Positions 10,052 through 18,510 of a stretch of DNA of 64,000 bases are shown here, in pieces. Source of the stretch: Streptomyces malaysiense. GTDB lineage: Bacteria; Actinomycetota; Actinomycetes; Streptomycetales; Streptomycetaceae. Location of the stretch: positions 62,001 to 126,000 of the forward strand of contig NZ_LBDA02000019.1 in NCBI RefSeq assembly GCF_000980885.2, given 5' to 3'. The notes beneath the pieces were generated by a model. That model did no database searches. It was given only the letters and a program-made list of their open reading frames with translations, and was not told the DNA's origin. The position numbers were made by a program, and so were the translations under genes. The stretch's first letter is position 1, and each line of letters opens with the position of its first letter.

Positions 10052-10087
10052 CGCAGGTCGTCGCTCACCCGCAGGTCGTCGCTCACC
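10052..10087. repeat. 18-bp tandem duplication over the lysA stop codon
   Basis: Two exact copies of CGCAGGTCGTCGCTCACC (10052-10069 and 10070-10087) meet at the 3' end of lysA; the second copy contains the lysA stop codon. The duplication does not alter the lysA reading frame but places a second copy of the stop region just downstream. It looks like a recent slippage event. Confidence 0.8.
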
Positions 10088-11474
10088 CGACGTCGAGACG
10101 CAGAAGATCCTCCTCCGTCTCCCGCCGGACGATCACCCGGGCCTCGCCGTCCCTCACCGCGACGACGGGCGGCCGGAGCACGTGGTTGTAGTTGCTGGCC
10201 ATCGACCGGCAGTACGCCCCCGTGGCCGGTACGGCGATGAGGTCGCCCGGCGCGAGGTCGGCCGGCAGGAACGCGTCCTTGACCACGATGTCCCCGCTCT
10301 CGCAGTGCTTGCCGACGACCCGGGCGAGCATGGGCTCGGCGTCGCTGGCCCGCGAGACGAGGGCGACGCTGTACTGGGCGTCGTACAGCGCGGTCCGGAT
10401 GTTGTCGGACATGCCGCCGTCGACGGAGACGTACGTGCGCAGCCCCTCCAGCGGCTTCACCGTGCCGACCTCGTAGAGCGTGAACGCGGTCGGACCGACG
10501 ACGGCGCGGCCGGGCTCGACCGAGATCCGGGGCGTGCGCAGCCGCGCGGCCTCGCACTCCCGGCTGACGATCTCGCCGAGCGCCTTGGCGATCTCGTGCG
10601 GCTCACGCGGGTCGTCGTCGCTGGTGTAGGCGATGCCGAGGCCGCCGCCGAGGTCGATCTCGGGCAGCTCGACGCCGTGCTCGTCACGGATGTCCTTGAG
10701 CAGGCCGACGACGCGGTGGGCGGCCACCTCGAACCCGGACATGTCGAAGATCTGCGAGCCGATGTGCGAGTGGATACCGATCAGTTCCAGCCCGTCCAGC
10801 TGCAGCGCCCGGCGCACGGCCTCGGCGGCCTGCCCGCCGGCGAGCGGGATGCCGAACTTCTGGTCCTCGTGGGCGGTGGCGATGAACTCGTGCGTATGGG
10901 CCTCGACGCCGACGGTGATCCGGATCTGCGCCTTCTGCCGCTTGCCCAGGGACTGAGCGATGTGGGCGACCCGCACGATCTCCTGGAAGGAGTCGAGCAC
11001 GATCCGCCCGACGCCGGCCTCCACGGCACGGGTGATCTCGGCGACGGACTTGTTGTTCCCGTGGAAGGCGATGCGCTCGGGATCCATCCCGGCGGAGAGC
11101 GCGGTTACGAGCTCACCCCCGGAGCAAACGTCGAGATTCAGCCCTTCTTCCTCCAGCCACCGCACGACGGCACGCGAGAGGAACGCCTTCCCCGCGTAGA
11201 ACACGTCGGCGTCGGCCCCGAAGGCGGTGCGCCAGGCGCGCGCCCGCGCCCGGAAGTCGGCCTCGTCCATGATGTACGCGGGCGTGCCGAACTCCTCGGC
11301 GAGCCGGGTCACGGGGACCCCGCCGACGGTGACGACCCCGTCCTCACCCCGGCCGACGGTCTGCGCCCAGACCTTGTGGTCGAGGACGTTGAGGTCGGTG
11401 GGCGGCGCGGAATAGTGGCCCTCGGGCAGGACGTCGGCGTGTCGGGGCCCGGCGGGATGGGCGGAACGGCTCAT
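10083..11474 (-). CDS. lysA: Diaminopimelate decarboxylase
   Basis: PLP enzyme for the last step of lysine synthesis (meso-DAP to L-lysine). The 463-aa product has the alanine-racemase-like barrel with the PLP lysine in FYAGKAFLS, the glycine-rich [19 protein letters not shown], and the active-site CESGD motif near the C-terminus with a conserved Tyr in [12 protein letters not shown]. Normal length. It is followed by hom on the same strand after ~180 bp, the usual Streptomyces order. Confidence 0.96.
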   Translation of the reverse strand: MSRSAHPAGPRHADVLPEGHYSAPPTDLNVLDHKVWAQTVGRGEDGVVTVGGVPVTRLAEEFGTPAYIMDEADFRARARAWRTAFGADADVFYAGKAFLSRAVVRWLEEEGLNLDVCSGGELVTALSAGMDPERIAFHGNNKSVAEITRAVEAGVGRIVLDSFQEIVRVAHIAQSLGKRQKAQIRITVGVEAHTHEFIATAHEDQKFGIPLAGGQAAEAVRRALQLDGLELIGIHSHIGSQIFDMSGFEVAAHRVVGLLKDIRDEHGVELPEIDLGGGLGIAYTSDDDPREPHEIAKALGEIVSRECEAARLRTPRISVEPGRAVVGPTAFTLYEVGTVKPLEGLRTYVSVDGGMSDNIRTALYDAQYSVALVSRASDAEPMLARVVGKHCESGDIVVKDAFLPADLAPGDLIAVPATGAYCRSMASNYNHVLRPPVVAVRDGEARVIVRRETEEDLLRLDVG

Positions 11475-11531
11475 GACGGTGGCTCTCAGACTCTCTGTCT
11501 CTCTCCGGGGAACACGTGTCTCTCGGTTCCC

Positions 11532-12563
11532 TCAGAGATGTTCGGGTGCGTCGATGCCGAGCAGGGACAGGCCGCCGGCCAGCACCGTCCCGGCCGCTTC
11601 GGCAAGCGCGAGCCGGGCCTGGTGGGCGGCCGAGGGTTTCTCCTCGCCGATCGGAAGCACACAGGTAACAAAGGGCAGCACGGCATCCGCGACGGTGACG
11701 AGATGCCGGGCCAGCCGGTCCGGGGCGCGATGGGTGGCGGCCGCGGTGAGGATGCGGGGGTGGTCGGACAGGGCGGTCCGCAGAGCGGGGAGAACCGCCC
11801 TGCCGATGCTCGTATCGAACCCGGCGCCGACCTTGATACGGGCGTCGGCGGTGTCGAGGGGGCCCGGCTCGGCGGCGAAGCCCAGACGGGCGGCGCCCCG
11901 GCAGAGGGACCGGACGCGGGCGTGGGCGTACCGCACCCGGAACAGCGGATTGCCCTCCCGCTGGACGAGATGGTCGGCGGTGACGCGGGGCCGGTCGTGC
12001 GGGGCGGGATGGAGCAGCGCCCACCGGGCGGCGTCGGGCCCGAGCGGCGCGGGGTCCTCCGGAGCGGGCACGGGCCGCAGATTGACGGGCTCACCATGCT
12101 CCACGGTGGCCCGCCCGCCCTGGGTGGCGACGATCCGTACGACGGCGTCGGCGACGACCTCGGCCCGCACCTCGTACGGCACCCGCAACGCGATGACCTG
12201 CCCGGCGAGGGCGTCCCCGTGGCCGTACCGCTCCCCTCGCCCGCGGATCTCCCGCACCAGCTCCTGGAGCGGATCGGCCCGCCGGTCGAGCCGGAAGTTG
12301 AGGAACCCCGGCCCGGTGACGACGACGTCCTCGACACCGTCCGCCGCGATCAGCCGGGGCCGCAGGATCTCGGCGACCTTGAGCGGCGGCTCCCCGGCCG
12401 CGCGGGCGAGCTGGAGCGCGACGTTGGTCGCGTACTCCCCGCACCCCCCGGCCCCCGGCTCACTCACCACGACCCGCTCGGGCACGGCGACGCTCAGCTG
12501 CCCCTCGTCAACAGCACGACGCACCGCGTGCAGCACGGTACGGGACAGCTCGACGGGGGTCAC
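11532..12563 (-). CDS. nrtL: ArgS-related anticodon-binding protein NrtL (no catalytic domain)
   Basis: 343-aa protein with arginyl-tRNA-synthetase-like ends but no synthetase core. The N-terminus resembles the Arg N-domain (NVALQLARAAGEPPLKVAEIL, GPGFLNFRL). The C-terminus resembles the DALR anticodon-binding domain (YAHARVRSLCRGA, RLARHLVTVADAVLPFV). The HIGH and KMSKS catalytic motifs and the Rossmann core are absent, so it cannot charge tRNA by itself. Such truncated ArgS homologs occur next to lysA in Streptomyces; their role is not established. Confidence 0.85.
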   Translation of the reverse strand: MTPVELSRTVLHAVRRAVDEGQLSVAVPERVVVSEPGAGGCGEYATNVALQLARAAGEPPLKVAEILRPRLIAADGVEDVVVTGPGFLNFRLDRRADPLQELVREIRGRGERYGHGDALAGQVIALRVPYEVRAEVVADAVVRIVATQGGRATVEHGEPVNLRPVPAPEDPAPLGPDAARWALLHPAPHDRPRVTADHLVQREGNPLFRVRYAHARVRSLCRGAARLGFAAEPGPLDTADARIKVGAGFDTSIGRAVLPALRTALSDHPRILTAAATHRAPDRLARHLVTVADAVLPFVTCVLPIGEEKPSAAHQARLALAEAAGTVLAGGLSLLGIDAPEHL

Positions 12564-12683
12564 GGGACAAGGGTAGGGGAGGAGGGGGGTGGGAAGGCGA
12601 GCCGGTTTCCCTGGTGAGACGGGGGCGGGTGCGGGGGTGGCGGAAGAGAGGGGCGGGGCAGGACGGCCCGAATCGCTCGGACG

Positions 12684-12743
12684 GCTCGGACGCCCGGGAC
12701 GGCTGGGACGGCTCGGACGCCCGGGACGGCTGGGACGGCTCGG
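12684..12743. repeat. 27-bp tandem repeat, two copies plus partial third
   Basis: A 27-bp unit beginning GCTCGGACGCCCGGGACGGC occurs at 12684-12710 and 12711-12737, with six bases of a third copy. Around it (12564-12856) is GC-only low-complexity DNA with further degenerate GGGACCCCGAGG-type repeats at ~12768-12825, one of which may act as a terminator. No gene is supported in this gap. Confidence 0.8.
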
Positions 12744-12856
12744 TGGCTCCCCTCACCCACGACCGGGGCCCCGAGGTTTCTACGACGGGGACCCCGAGGT
12801 CCCTACGACCGGGGTCCCGGGGTCTCTGCGAACCGACCCCGACGGCTCCACCCGTC

Positions 12857-13345
12857 TCACCCGATGGAAACCCCGCCGGCCACCCCGTCCGCGAGCCCGT
12901 CATCGTCATCGTCACCACTGCCGTCCCCGCCTCCCCCTCCCACTCCACCGCCCCCTCCCCCACGGCCGGCGCGACCCTGGATCAGCTGCTTGACGAGGCG
13001 CACGAGTTCGGCGGGTTCGAAGGGCTTGGAGAGGAAGGCGTCGACACCGACATCGAGGCCGGTCTCGACCTCGTACTGGGTGCAGGCGCTGATGATGGCG
13101 AGGGGCAGATGGTTCGTACGGGGGTCGGCACGCAACCGGGCGGCGGTGCGCAACCCGTCCAGCCGCGGCATGACGACATCGAGCGTCACGAGGTCGGGCC
13201 GCACCTGGTGCACCACGTCCAGACACTCGGCACCATCGGCCGCGGTCACGACCTCGAGCCCTTCCAGTTCGAGATTGACCCTGATCAGCTGCCGGATGAC
13301 CTTGTTGTCGTCGACAACAAGCACCCGGCCCGACGCGCCCGGCAC
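12857..13345 (-). CDS. Orphan response regulator (receiver domain only, acidic/Gly tail)
   Basis: A CheY-like receiver domain: RVLVVDDNKVIRQL with the acidic pair, the phospho-acceptor Asp in LVTLDVVMPRLDGL, and the C-terminal Lys in AFLSKPFEPAEL. There is no DNA-binding output domain. After residue ~125 the protein ends in a low-complexity Gly-rich and Asp-rich tail. The GTG at 13345 (VPGASGRVLVV) is chosen because it directly precedes the domain; a GTG at 13399 would add 18 residues without domain character. No kinase gene is adjacent. Confidence 0.75.
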   Translation of the reverse strand: MPGASGRVLVVDDNKVIRQLIRVNLELEGLEVVTAADGAECLDVVHQVRPDLVTLDVVMPRLDGLRTAARLRADPRTNHLPLAIISACTQYEVETGLDVGVDAFLSKPFEPAELVRLVKQLIQGRAGRGGGGGGVGGGGGDGSGDDDDDGLADGVAGGVSIG

Positions 13346-13429
13346 AACTCGAGAGTAGGACCGCCCGGGCCACCGCGTCCGGGTTTTCCCCACTTCCACC
13401 CCCTACAGGGGCCCCTCCCCGCAAACGGG

Positions 13430-13460
13430 TTCCTGATCACCCCTCCGGACCTGCTAATGT
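13430..13460 (+). promoter_or_regulatory. Probable tRNA-Arg promoter
   Basis: TTCCTG (13430-13435) and TAATGT (13455-13460) stand 19 nt apart, about 40 nt before the tRNA. The -10 element is distinctly AT-rich for this context. The assignment is by position and consensus only. Confidence 0.4.
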
Positions 13461-13500
13461 TCTACCCGTCGCAGCGAGCACAACGCTCCGCAACCGACAC

Positions 13501-13572
13501 GCCCCCGTAGCTCAGGGGATAGAGCAACGGCCTCCGGAGCCGTGTGCGCAGGTTCGAATCCTGCCGGGGGCA
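13501..13572 (+). tRNA. tRNA-Arg (anticodon CCG)
   Basis: The cloverleaf can be drawn by eye: acceptor GCCCCCG (13501-13507) with CGGGGGC (13565-13571), discriminator A, anticodon stem ACGGC/GCCGT with loop CTCCGGA (anticodon CCG, reading codon CGG), and T arm GCAGG-TTCGAAT-CCTGC. It is the integration target of the AICE; the 3' half is supplied by the attL repeat, so the gene stays intact. Confidence 0.96.
13528..13558 (+). repeat. attL (31-bp core, tRNA-Arg 3' half)
   Basis: Runs from the anticodon stem to the T loop of tRNA-Arg. It matches attR at 33668-33698 in 30 of 31 positions; the one difference is C here versus T at attR in the variable region. Such tRNA-3' identity segments are the classical cores of tyrosine-recombinase AICEs. 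Confidence 0.92.
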
Positions 13573-13590
13573 CCCTGCATGAGGTGTCCA

Positions 13591-13630
13591 AAGACCCCGT
13601 CACCAGCGGAAACGCTGCGGTCGGGGTCTT
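13591..13630 (+). terminator. tRNA-Arg terminator
   Basis: Nested hairpin: outer 9-bp stem AAGACCCCG/CGGGGTCTT (13591-13599 with 13622-13630) around an inner CAGCG-GAAA-CGCTG stem with a GNRA tetraloop. It lies 18 nt beyond the tRNA and inside the element, so the AICE seems to bring its own tRNA terminator. Confidence 0.8.
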
Positions 13631-14038
13631 CGCGTTTGTGCAGGCGTGTGCCGCCCAAAGCGGCTGTATGCCGCGGTCTGTGGACGAGGCGTGGACGGGA
13701 TCTTGGTGCATCGCCGCAGGTGAGTCCCGGCAGACATCCTCCGGTGAGGACGGGGCAGCGCGGGCAGTCGGTGTCACTCGTACTTACGAACCAGGGTCTC
13801 GCTGGGCCTGTTGCTACCCGCCGGCGTGGAGGCGGCCAGCAGGAGCCTTAAGGCGCCGCCACACCTCACTACTTTGCTGGGTCAACACCCATGCCTGCCA
13901 GGTCCCGCGGATTGAGCGCACTCACGAGCGGCGGCACTGCCGCAGGTGGCACTCCATCGGGAACCGCTAGGACGGCACGCTTCCCGGTGAAAGAGGCGGC
14001 CATGATTGAGTCTGTGCAGCAGACCCGGTCGTAGCTGG
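13631..14038. other. Non-coding attL-proximal DNA
   Basis: About 400 bp between the tRNA terminator and the chaperone-like gene. No frame has coding character. It may contain integrase arm-binding sites, but no clear repeated motif could be picked out by eye. Confidence 0.4.
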
Positions 14039-14509
14039 CTACGTCAATTTGACTTGACTGGCCGAAGGCACGAGCCCGATAGCTTCGAGATCCAGGATCG
14101 GCAGGAGTGGGGGGGCGATACCCAGCTTCACAGCAGACTGATGGATCGCTTCCCGGAGATAGGGGCGAGTCACTGGCGTGGCGATGACCTCCGCGAAGCG
14201 CCGCGCGATGGCCACTGGGACGCTCACCGGTTCAGGCGTCCGAAACACAGCAGCCACGTCCGCCACTAGACGCCCTTCAGACGTCACAACCTGCGCGCGC
14301 GTCCGGATGGCCAAACGGTCACCCTCCAACCGCTGCATCAGTTGGATGTCGGCCCGATCATCATCAGAGGGCTCATCAGCGTCTTCGTCCACTCGGTCGA
14401 AGCCGTCGACCCTACGGCCGCTCACCTCGTAGTAAACGATGTCAAACAGTTCAGCTAGCTGCTGGAGCTCTTCCAGGGATGAGACCTCCCGAAGCTCCGT
14501 AGTGCTCAT
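14039..14509 (-). CDS. SecB-like chaperone of a toxin-antitoxin-chaperone module (probable)
   Basis: 156-aa acidic protein, third gene of a minus-strand triplet. The C-terminal half follows the SecB fold pattern: alternating strands (LAIRTRAQVV, RLVADVAAVFRT) then RPYLREAIHQSAVKLGIAPPLLPIL, comparable to the PYARE...FPQLNL segment of E. coli SecB. It overlaps the antitoxin stop by ATGA. In M. tuberculosis the order toxin HigB1, antitoxin HigA1, SecB-like Rv1957 is the same. Seen: gene order and motif; inferred: chaperone role. A plain hypothetical protein is the alternative. Confidence 0.62.
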   Translation of the reverse strand: MSTTELREVSSLEELQQLAELFDIVYYEVSGRRVDGFDRVDEDADEPSDDDRADIQLMQRLEGDRLAIRTRAQVVTSEGRLVADVAAVFRTPEPVSVPVAIARRFAEVIATPVTRPYLREAIHQSAVKLGIAPPLLPILDLEAIGLVPSASQVKLT

Positions 14510-14877
14510 GCAGCACCCCGACGCTTCCCCGCCACCGGCACGGGTTCAGCCCTGTGCGCCAGAGGTTCCCATGCGTCCGTACTGGGCCCCGACGCATCGA
14601 CGACGTGCGCCTTCGTCGCCACAGCCATGCCTACAGCCCTGGCGTAACGCATGATCGTCGACAGCCGCGGATCTCCACCTAGGCGCTCGAAGTCCGAGAC
14701 GGCAGACTGAGTAGTCTCCATGGCTTGGGCCACCTGCTTCTGAGTAATGCCACAGGCCTTGCGATGCCGCACTAGGGTCTCCACGAGCATCATGACTGCA
14801 TCCGTGTCACTCGCGGCAGCACTGGTCCGTGCGTCGCCAAGATCGATGCCAAGCAACCCCGCCAGGTGCTCGTCCAT
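14506..14877 (-). CDS. XRE-family antitoxin (HigA-like)
   Basis: 123-aa protein with a helix-turn-helix at about residues 42-80 (ITQKQVAQAMETTQSAVSDFERL, then DPRLSTIMRYARAVG), as in HigA-type antitoxins encoded after the toxin. The start at 14877 (MDEHLAGLLGID) has AAGGAG 5 nt upstream and is preferred to an upstream GTG at 14925. After the HTH comes a ~30-residue tail with a Trp (DAWEPLA), a candidate chaperone-addiction segment as found in chaperone-controlled antitoxins. Probably represses its own operon. Confidence 0.82.
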   Translation of the reverse strand: MDEHLAGLLGIDLGDARTSAAASDTDAVMMLVETLVRHRKACGITQKQVAQAMETTQSAVSDFERLGGDPRLSTIMRYARAVGMAVATKAHVVDASGPSTDAWEPLAHRAEPVPVAGKRRGAA

Positions 14878-14921
14878 GGGTGCTCCTTCCCCTGTCTGCC
14901 GAGTATCGCTCAGGACCGATA

Positions 14922-15314
14922 TCACTTCAACGCCTCAGCAGGTGGATCAGTGTCGCTTGACCTGCTTTGCCACTCAGATAGCCGTTTGCGAGCGGTCTCA
15001 ATATCGCCTGGATCGGTTTGTATGCCCTGCGTGGACTTCTTGTTCATGAACTTCAGAGCGAGCAGCATCGGCCCTGCCCCTTCGACCTCGCTGTAGAACA
15101 GCCTGAAGATGCGCTCACCGCAGTCCAGGCGGAGCTCCCACAGCCCGTTGCCCAGCGGTTTCCGATCCTTCGGTAGCAGTTCGTCTCGCGCTGCACGTTC
15201 CATGATCTTGCCGAGGCGGACCCGTTCGTGTTGGGTCAGGCGACACTTGGCGATCTCCCTGTGGACCACGTCTGCGTCCATCGGCGACCGGTAGAACTCC
15301 CACTTTTTGGCCAT
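14922..15314 (-). CDS. RelE/HigB-type toxin (Gp49-like)
   Basis: 130-aa basic protein. The core NGLWELRLDCGERIFRLFYSEVEG followed by LLALKFMNKKSTQ and an amphipathic helix DIETARKRLSEW is the signature of the phage-derived Gp49/HigB-like mRNA-cleaving toxins, where the loop KK..T precedes the last helix. First gene of the triplet, toxin before antitoxin as in higBA. The C-terminal tail past residue 115 is low in structure. Confidence 0.85.
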   Translation of the reverse strand: MAKKWEFYRSPMDADVVHREIAKCRLTQHERVRLGKIMERAARDELLPKDRKPLGNGLWELRLDCGERIFRLFYSEVEGAGPMLLALKFMNKKSTQGIQTDPGDIETARKRLSEWQSRSSDTDPPAEALK

Positions 15315-15519
15315 CTACCCCCGCCCTCCACGCCCCTTACATCAGATGACCTTACCCATAGCGGAGCGTTCATGACAGATCGTGACACCAGTGGAGTGCG
15401 CTCACCAGCGGGACCAGCACAGACGAGAAGGCGGCTGGAACCCATGAGCCAGGGATGCGCATCCTAAACACCGAGGCCCCTGGGCAGGTCGCCAGGGACC
15501 TCAGAAGAGGGAGCCCAGA

Positions 15520-16893
15520 TCATTCGTACTCGCGGAGCAGGTCCTCAATGCGGCTGTTGGCGACCTCGTGCCGTCCGTCAAGGCACTTCGCGTACCGGGT
15601 CAGCAGGACCTCAACGCTATTGCCAGCGCGCTCGGCGACCTCGGTGGGATCGACTCCGGCGTTGAGCCACGTCGACAACGCCGAGTGCCGAAGGTCGTAC
15701 GGCCTACTCGCGAGCGGCGAGGCCGCAGCGGCTGGCGGAAGCGCCAGGAGCCGAGCCTCCTGCCACACGCGGTAGTAGGTCGAAGACGGGACGACCGAGC
15801 CCTTCTCGCTGAAGAAAAGCCGCCCGTCTTCCGCCGTGCCGAAGGTGGCGAGGTGATCGCGCAGCACAGTGACGAGCTGGGGCGGGATGGGCACGGGCCG
15901 AACGTCCTCGGCCGGCCGATTCTTCAATCCGCGGTCGTCGTGGGTCTCGCCCGAGTCGGTCCACTGCTTGCCGACCGAAGGACGGGTCCGGTGGAGCAGC
16001 GCCGATCCCCAGCCCTGCGCAGGGAGGACAAGGTCAGTCTCGACCAGGCCGACCGCCTCAGCGGGCCGGAGGCCACCGAAGTACATCGCCGCGAACAGCC
16101 CGACGAGCCGCCGGCCGCGAGCACGCCGGTAGCCGCCCACATAGGACACTGCCGCCAGGAGATTACGTGCCTGCTCAGGGTTGGCCACAACGCGCGGATC
16201 GACCTGGTTCGAGACCTTGGGCTTCTGCCAGCGAACCGCCGTGATCGGATTCTCCCGCAGCTCCCCCAGGTCGACCGCGTAGTTCGCAGCGTTGACGAGA
16301 GTCCGCCGCTTCCGTCGCACGGTCTCGGCAGCTGCCGCGGTGCCGTCGAGCTTCAGCTTCAGCCCGTCGAGCACCGCACGCGCCGTTGCCGGCTCAGCGA
16401 GATCCGCAAGGGGTCGGGATGCCTTTGCCACCCAGTGCAGAACGTTCCGGACGTCATCCGGGGCCTCCCGATCGTTGGGCCCCGGCAGTACGAAGGCCCA
16501 GTTGCGTAAGGCCTTGCGGATCTCCTCGTCGGACGGCCGCCCTGCGCGCTCAACGAGCAGTTCCATGGTCACACTGGTCAGAGATTCGTTGATGGCGTCT
16601 CGCGTATTGGGTGCAGCGTGCGGCCACTTCATTGCGAGGTACCTCAAGGCGAAGTCGTACCAGGACAACAGCGACTTCTTCTGTTCCATCGAGGCCGGAA
16701 GACCGGTCTCCGTGTCGAATTCCTCGCCGCCCCGCATGGCACTCATGAGCTTCGCTCGGTAGTGATCAGCGAGCGCCTTGGTACGAAATGAGTCGGAGAA
16801 GACATTGCCCGCGACGGACCAGCGGACGCCATACGAAGGTGTCTTGGTGTCCCGCTTGCGTACGCCCCACACCTTCACGTCGAGGGACTTCAC
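15520..16893 (-). CDS. int: AICE tyrosine integrase
   Basis: 457-aa site-specific recombinase. The C-terminal catalytic domain has Arg I at R276 (FGGLRPAEAVGL), the second box PYDLRHSALSTWL with R402 (Tyr replaces the first His of HxxR), and the nucleophile Tyr434 in LLTRYAKCLDG. The N-terminal ~110 residues form the arm/core-binding region. Overlaps xis by ATGA, so the two are co-translated. Expected to recombine the tRNA-Arg att sites 2 kb away; the gap is filled by the toxin-antitoxin triplet. Confidence 0.94.
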   Translation of the reverse strand: MKSLDVKVWGVRKRDTKTPSYGVRWSVAGNVFSDSFRTKALADHYRAKLMSAMRGGEEFDTETGLPASMEQKKSLLSWYDFALRYLAMKWPHAAPNTRDAINESLTSVTMELLVERAGRPSDEEIRKALRNWAFVLPGPNDREAPDDVRNVLHWVAKASRPLADLAEPATARAVLDGLKLKLDGTAAAAETVRRKRRTLVNAANYAVDLGELRENPITAVRWQKPKVSNQVDPRVVANPEQARNLLAAVSYVGGYRRARGRRLVGLFAAMYFGGLRPAEAVGLVETDLVLPAQGWGSALLHRTRPSVGKQWTDSGETHDDRGLKNRPAEDVRPVPIPPQLVTVLRDHLATFGTAEDGRLFFSEKGSVVPSSTYYRVWQEARLLALPPAAAASPLASRPYDLRHSALSTWLNAGVDPTEVAERAGNSVEVLLTRYAKCLDGRHEVANSRIEDLLREYE

Positions 16894-17084
16894 GCCGCCG
16901 CCTCCAACTGCCGCAGCCAGGCGGTGAAGTCGCTCCGCCAGACTCGCAGCTCGCCGTTGGGGAGCTTGAATGCGGCCGGTCCCTGCCCCAGCTCACGCCA
17001 GCGGTAGAACGTCCGGCGAGAAACGCCGCCCAGCTCGTCCAGGACTTGGCGAACAGTCATCAGCTCGTCGCGGCGGGTGTCCAT
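16890..17084 (-). CDS. xis: Excisionase (MerR/AlpA-like HTH)
   Basis: 64-aa protein with a winged-helix DNA-binding motif (MTVRQVLDELGGVSRRTFYRWREL ... PNGELRVWRSDF) typical of AICE excisionases. The ATG at 17084 has AAGGAG 8 nt upstream. It overlaps int downstream and the 3' end of the replication initiator upstream, so rep-xis-int read as one operon, as in pSAM2. Confidence 0.9.
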   Translation of the reverse strand: MDTRRDELMTVRQVLDELGGVSRRTFYRWRELGQGPAAFKLPNGELRVWRSDFTAWLRQLEAAA

Positions 17085-18379
17085 GTCGGCTCTCCTTCCG
17101 TTCCGGGGGCGGGTTCGAGGGATGCGGCAAGCCAGGCTTCGGCGCGGGACAGGCCGGTACCGGCGAAGACCCAGTGAGCGAGGACGAGCGTGGTCTCGCC
17201 GTCCTGGGGGACGGGCGGCGAAGCTTGGGCCCGGCGCCATTCGGCGCGCGCGTCGCGGAGGGCGCCGAGGGTGGTGGAGTAGCAGCGGGACTTGGTGGAG
17301 AAGTGACCGCGGAAGCCGAGCATGTGGGCCCAGGCCCGCAGGCGGAGGTCTGCCAGCTCGGTGCGGGCGCCCAGGGACCAGGCGGTGCGGATCATGCGCC
17401 GGGCGTGTTCGCTGATCCGTGCCTGGGCCAGCTCGGCAAGGAAGCGAATCGGGCGGTCCAGGGTGCCGGTCGCTGCCTCCGCACCCTTGGTGGCGTACTT
17501 GGCGATGTACGCCGCCACGGCCCGCTCGGTCAGCTCCTGGCCGTCGTCGAAGTCGGCGGAGCGGATCGTGCGGACGTCGAGCTGTCGGCCGAAGACGAAG
17601 GTGTGAGCCCGCTCGTCGATCACCGGTCCGTCGACTCGCACGGTGGTGGCAGCGGCCTGGATGGCATCAGACAGCAACTCGGCCGTGGCCCAGGCAGGAG
17701 GTGCGGAATCTCCGCCCGCCGGGCCGTCGAGGCGGATGACTGCGTGGAAGTGGACGGCGCCCCGCTTCTGGTACTCGGCCACCTTCGCGAAGGAGATCCG
17801 GGCGTGGTGCTGGAAGGCCCGCTGAGTGAGGCCGGCTCGCTTGGCGACTTCACGGCGGAGGTAGATCGAGAACCGCCGCCACAGCGCCCCTGCGTGCGCG
17901 TTCCACAGCACGGCCGCTTCGTAGTCGTAGGACTCCGGGTCGAGGGGTGTCCCCAGGACGGCGTCACCTTCCTCGTGCCGCACCCCGCAACGGCAGTTCC
18001 GGCCGCCGGAGGGGCGATTGTGGACCGAGCCGAAGCTAGGGGCGGTGAAGGTGGCGAAGACGCGCGGGTGCGTGGCGACCTGTTCGGGCGTGCCCTTGCC
18101 GCCGCGGAGTCCGGCGGTGATCAGGTGGTAGGTGTCGCGGCGGTAGGTCTCGGCACAGGCCGCGCAGCGAGTGGCGCGGCGGTTGTTGCAGCGGACGAGG
18201 AGCTGGCCAGCGGGCAGGGTCGACGAGTCCAGGGCATGCAGGACACGGCCGATCTCGCCGGTCGTGGTGTCCACCGCGTACTCGGTGCGGTGGCCGTCGA
18301 GGCGGACAGGGCGGGTGCAGCCGCCCAGGCCGGACAGTTGGCGGGCCAGTTCGGGCATGGTGCCGAGAGAGGCCAGCAT
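17060..18379 (-). CDS. RepSA-like rolling-circle replication initiator
   Basis: 439 aa from the first ATG. Early cysteine motif RCAACAETY, a second one CRCGVRHEEGD, the metal-binding GAVHFHAVIRLDG (HUH-like) and the Tyr/Lys motif AAYIAKYATKG match initiators of pSAM2-type elements, which nick the origin and start rolling-circle replication. In-frame coding character extends 14 codons upstream to an ATC at 18421 that has AAAGGA at ideal distance; the true start may be there. Confidence 0.88.
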   Translation of the reverse strand: MLASLGTMPELARQLSGLGGCTRPVRLDGHRTEYAVDTTTGEIGRVLHALDSSTLPAGQLLVRCNNRRATRCAACAETYRRDTYHLITAGLRGGKGTPEQVATHPRVFATFTAPSFGSVHNRPSGGRNCRCGVRHEEGDAVLGTPLDPESYDYEAAVLWNAHAGALWRRFSIYLRREVAKRAGLTQRAFQHHARISFAKVAEYQKRGAVHFHAVIRLDGPAGGDSAPPAWATAELLSDAIQAAATTVRVDGPVIDERAHTFVFGRQLDVRTIRSADFDDGQELTERAVAAYIAKYATKGAEAATGTLDRPIRFLAELAQARISEHARRMIRTAWSLGARTELADLRLRAWAHMLGFRGHFSTKSRCYSTTLGALRDARAEWRRAQASPPVPQDGETTLVLAHWVFAGTGLSRAEAWLAASLEPAPGTEGEPTWTPAATS

Positions 18380-18510
18380 GGAGAGTTCCGCCAGCGGAGG
18401 CGGAGTCTGCCGGGTGATGATGGCAGTTCCTTTCGGCTGTTGCGACGGTTGGGAGGGACGGCCCCGGGGCGGCGGGATGCTTGGCGGCTTGTTGCCGCCC
18501 CGGCGGCCGG

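Noticed and set aside
10182..12617. 811-codon plus-strand frame opposite lysA and nrtL
   Set aside because: Third-position GC bias and known families support the minus strand only.
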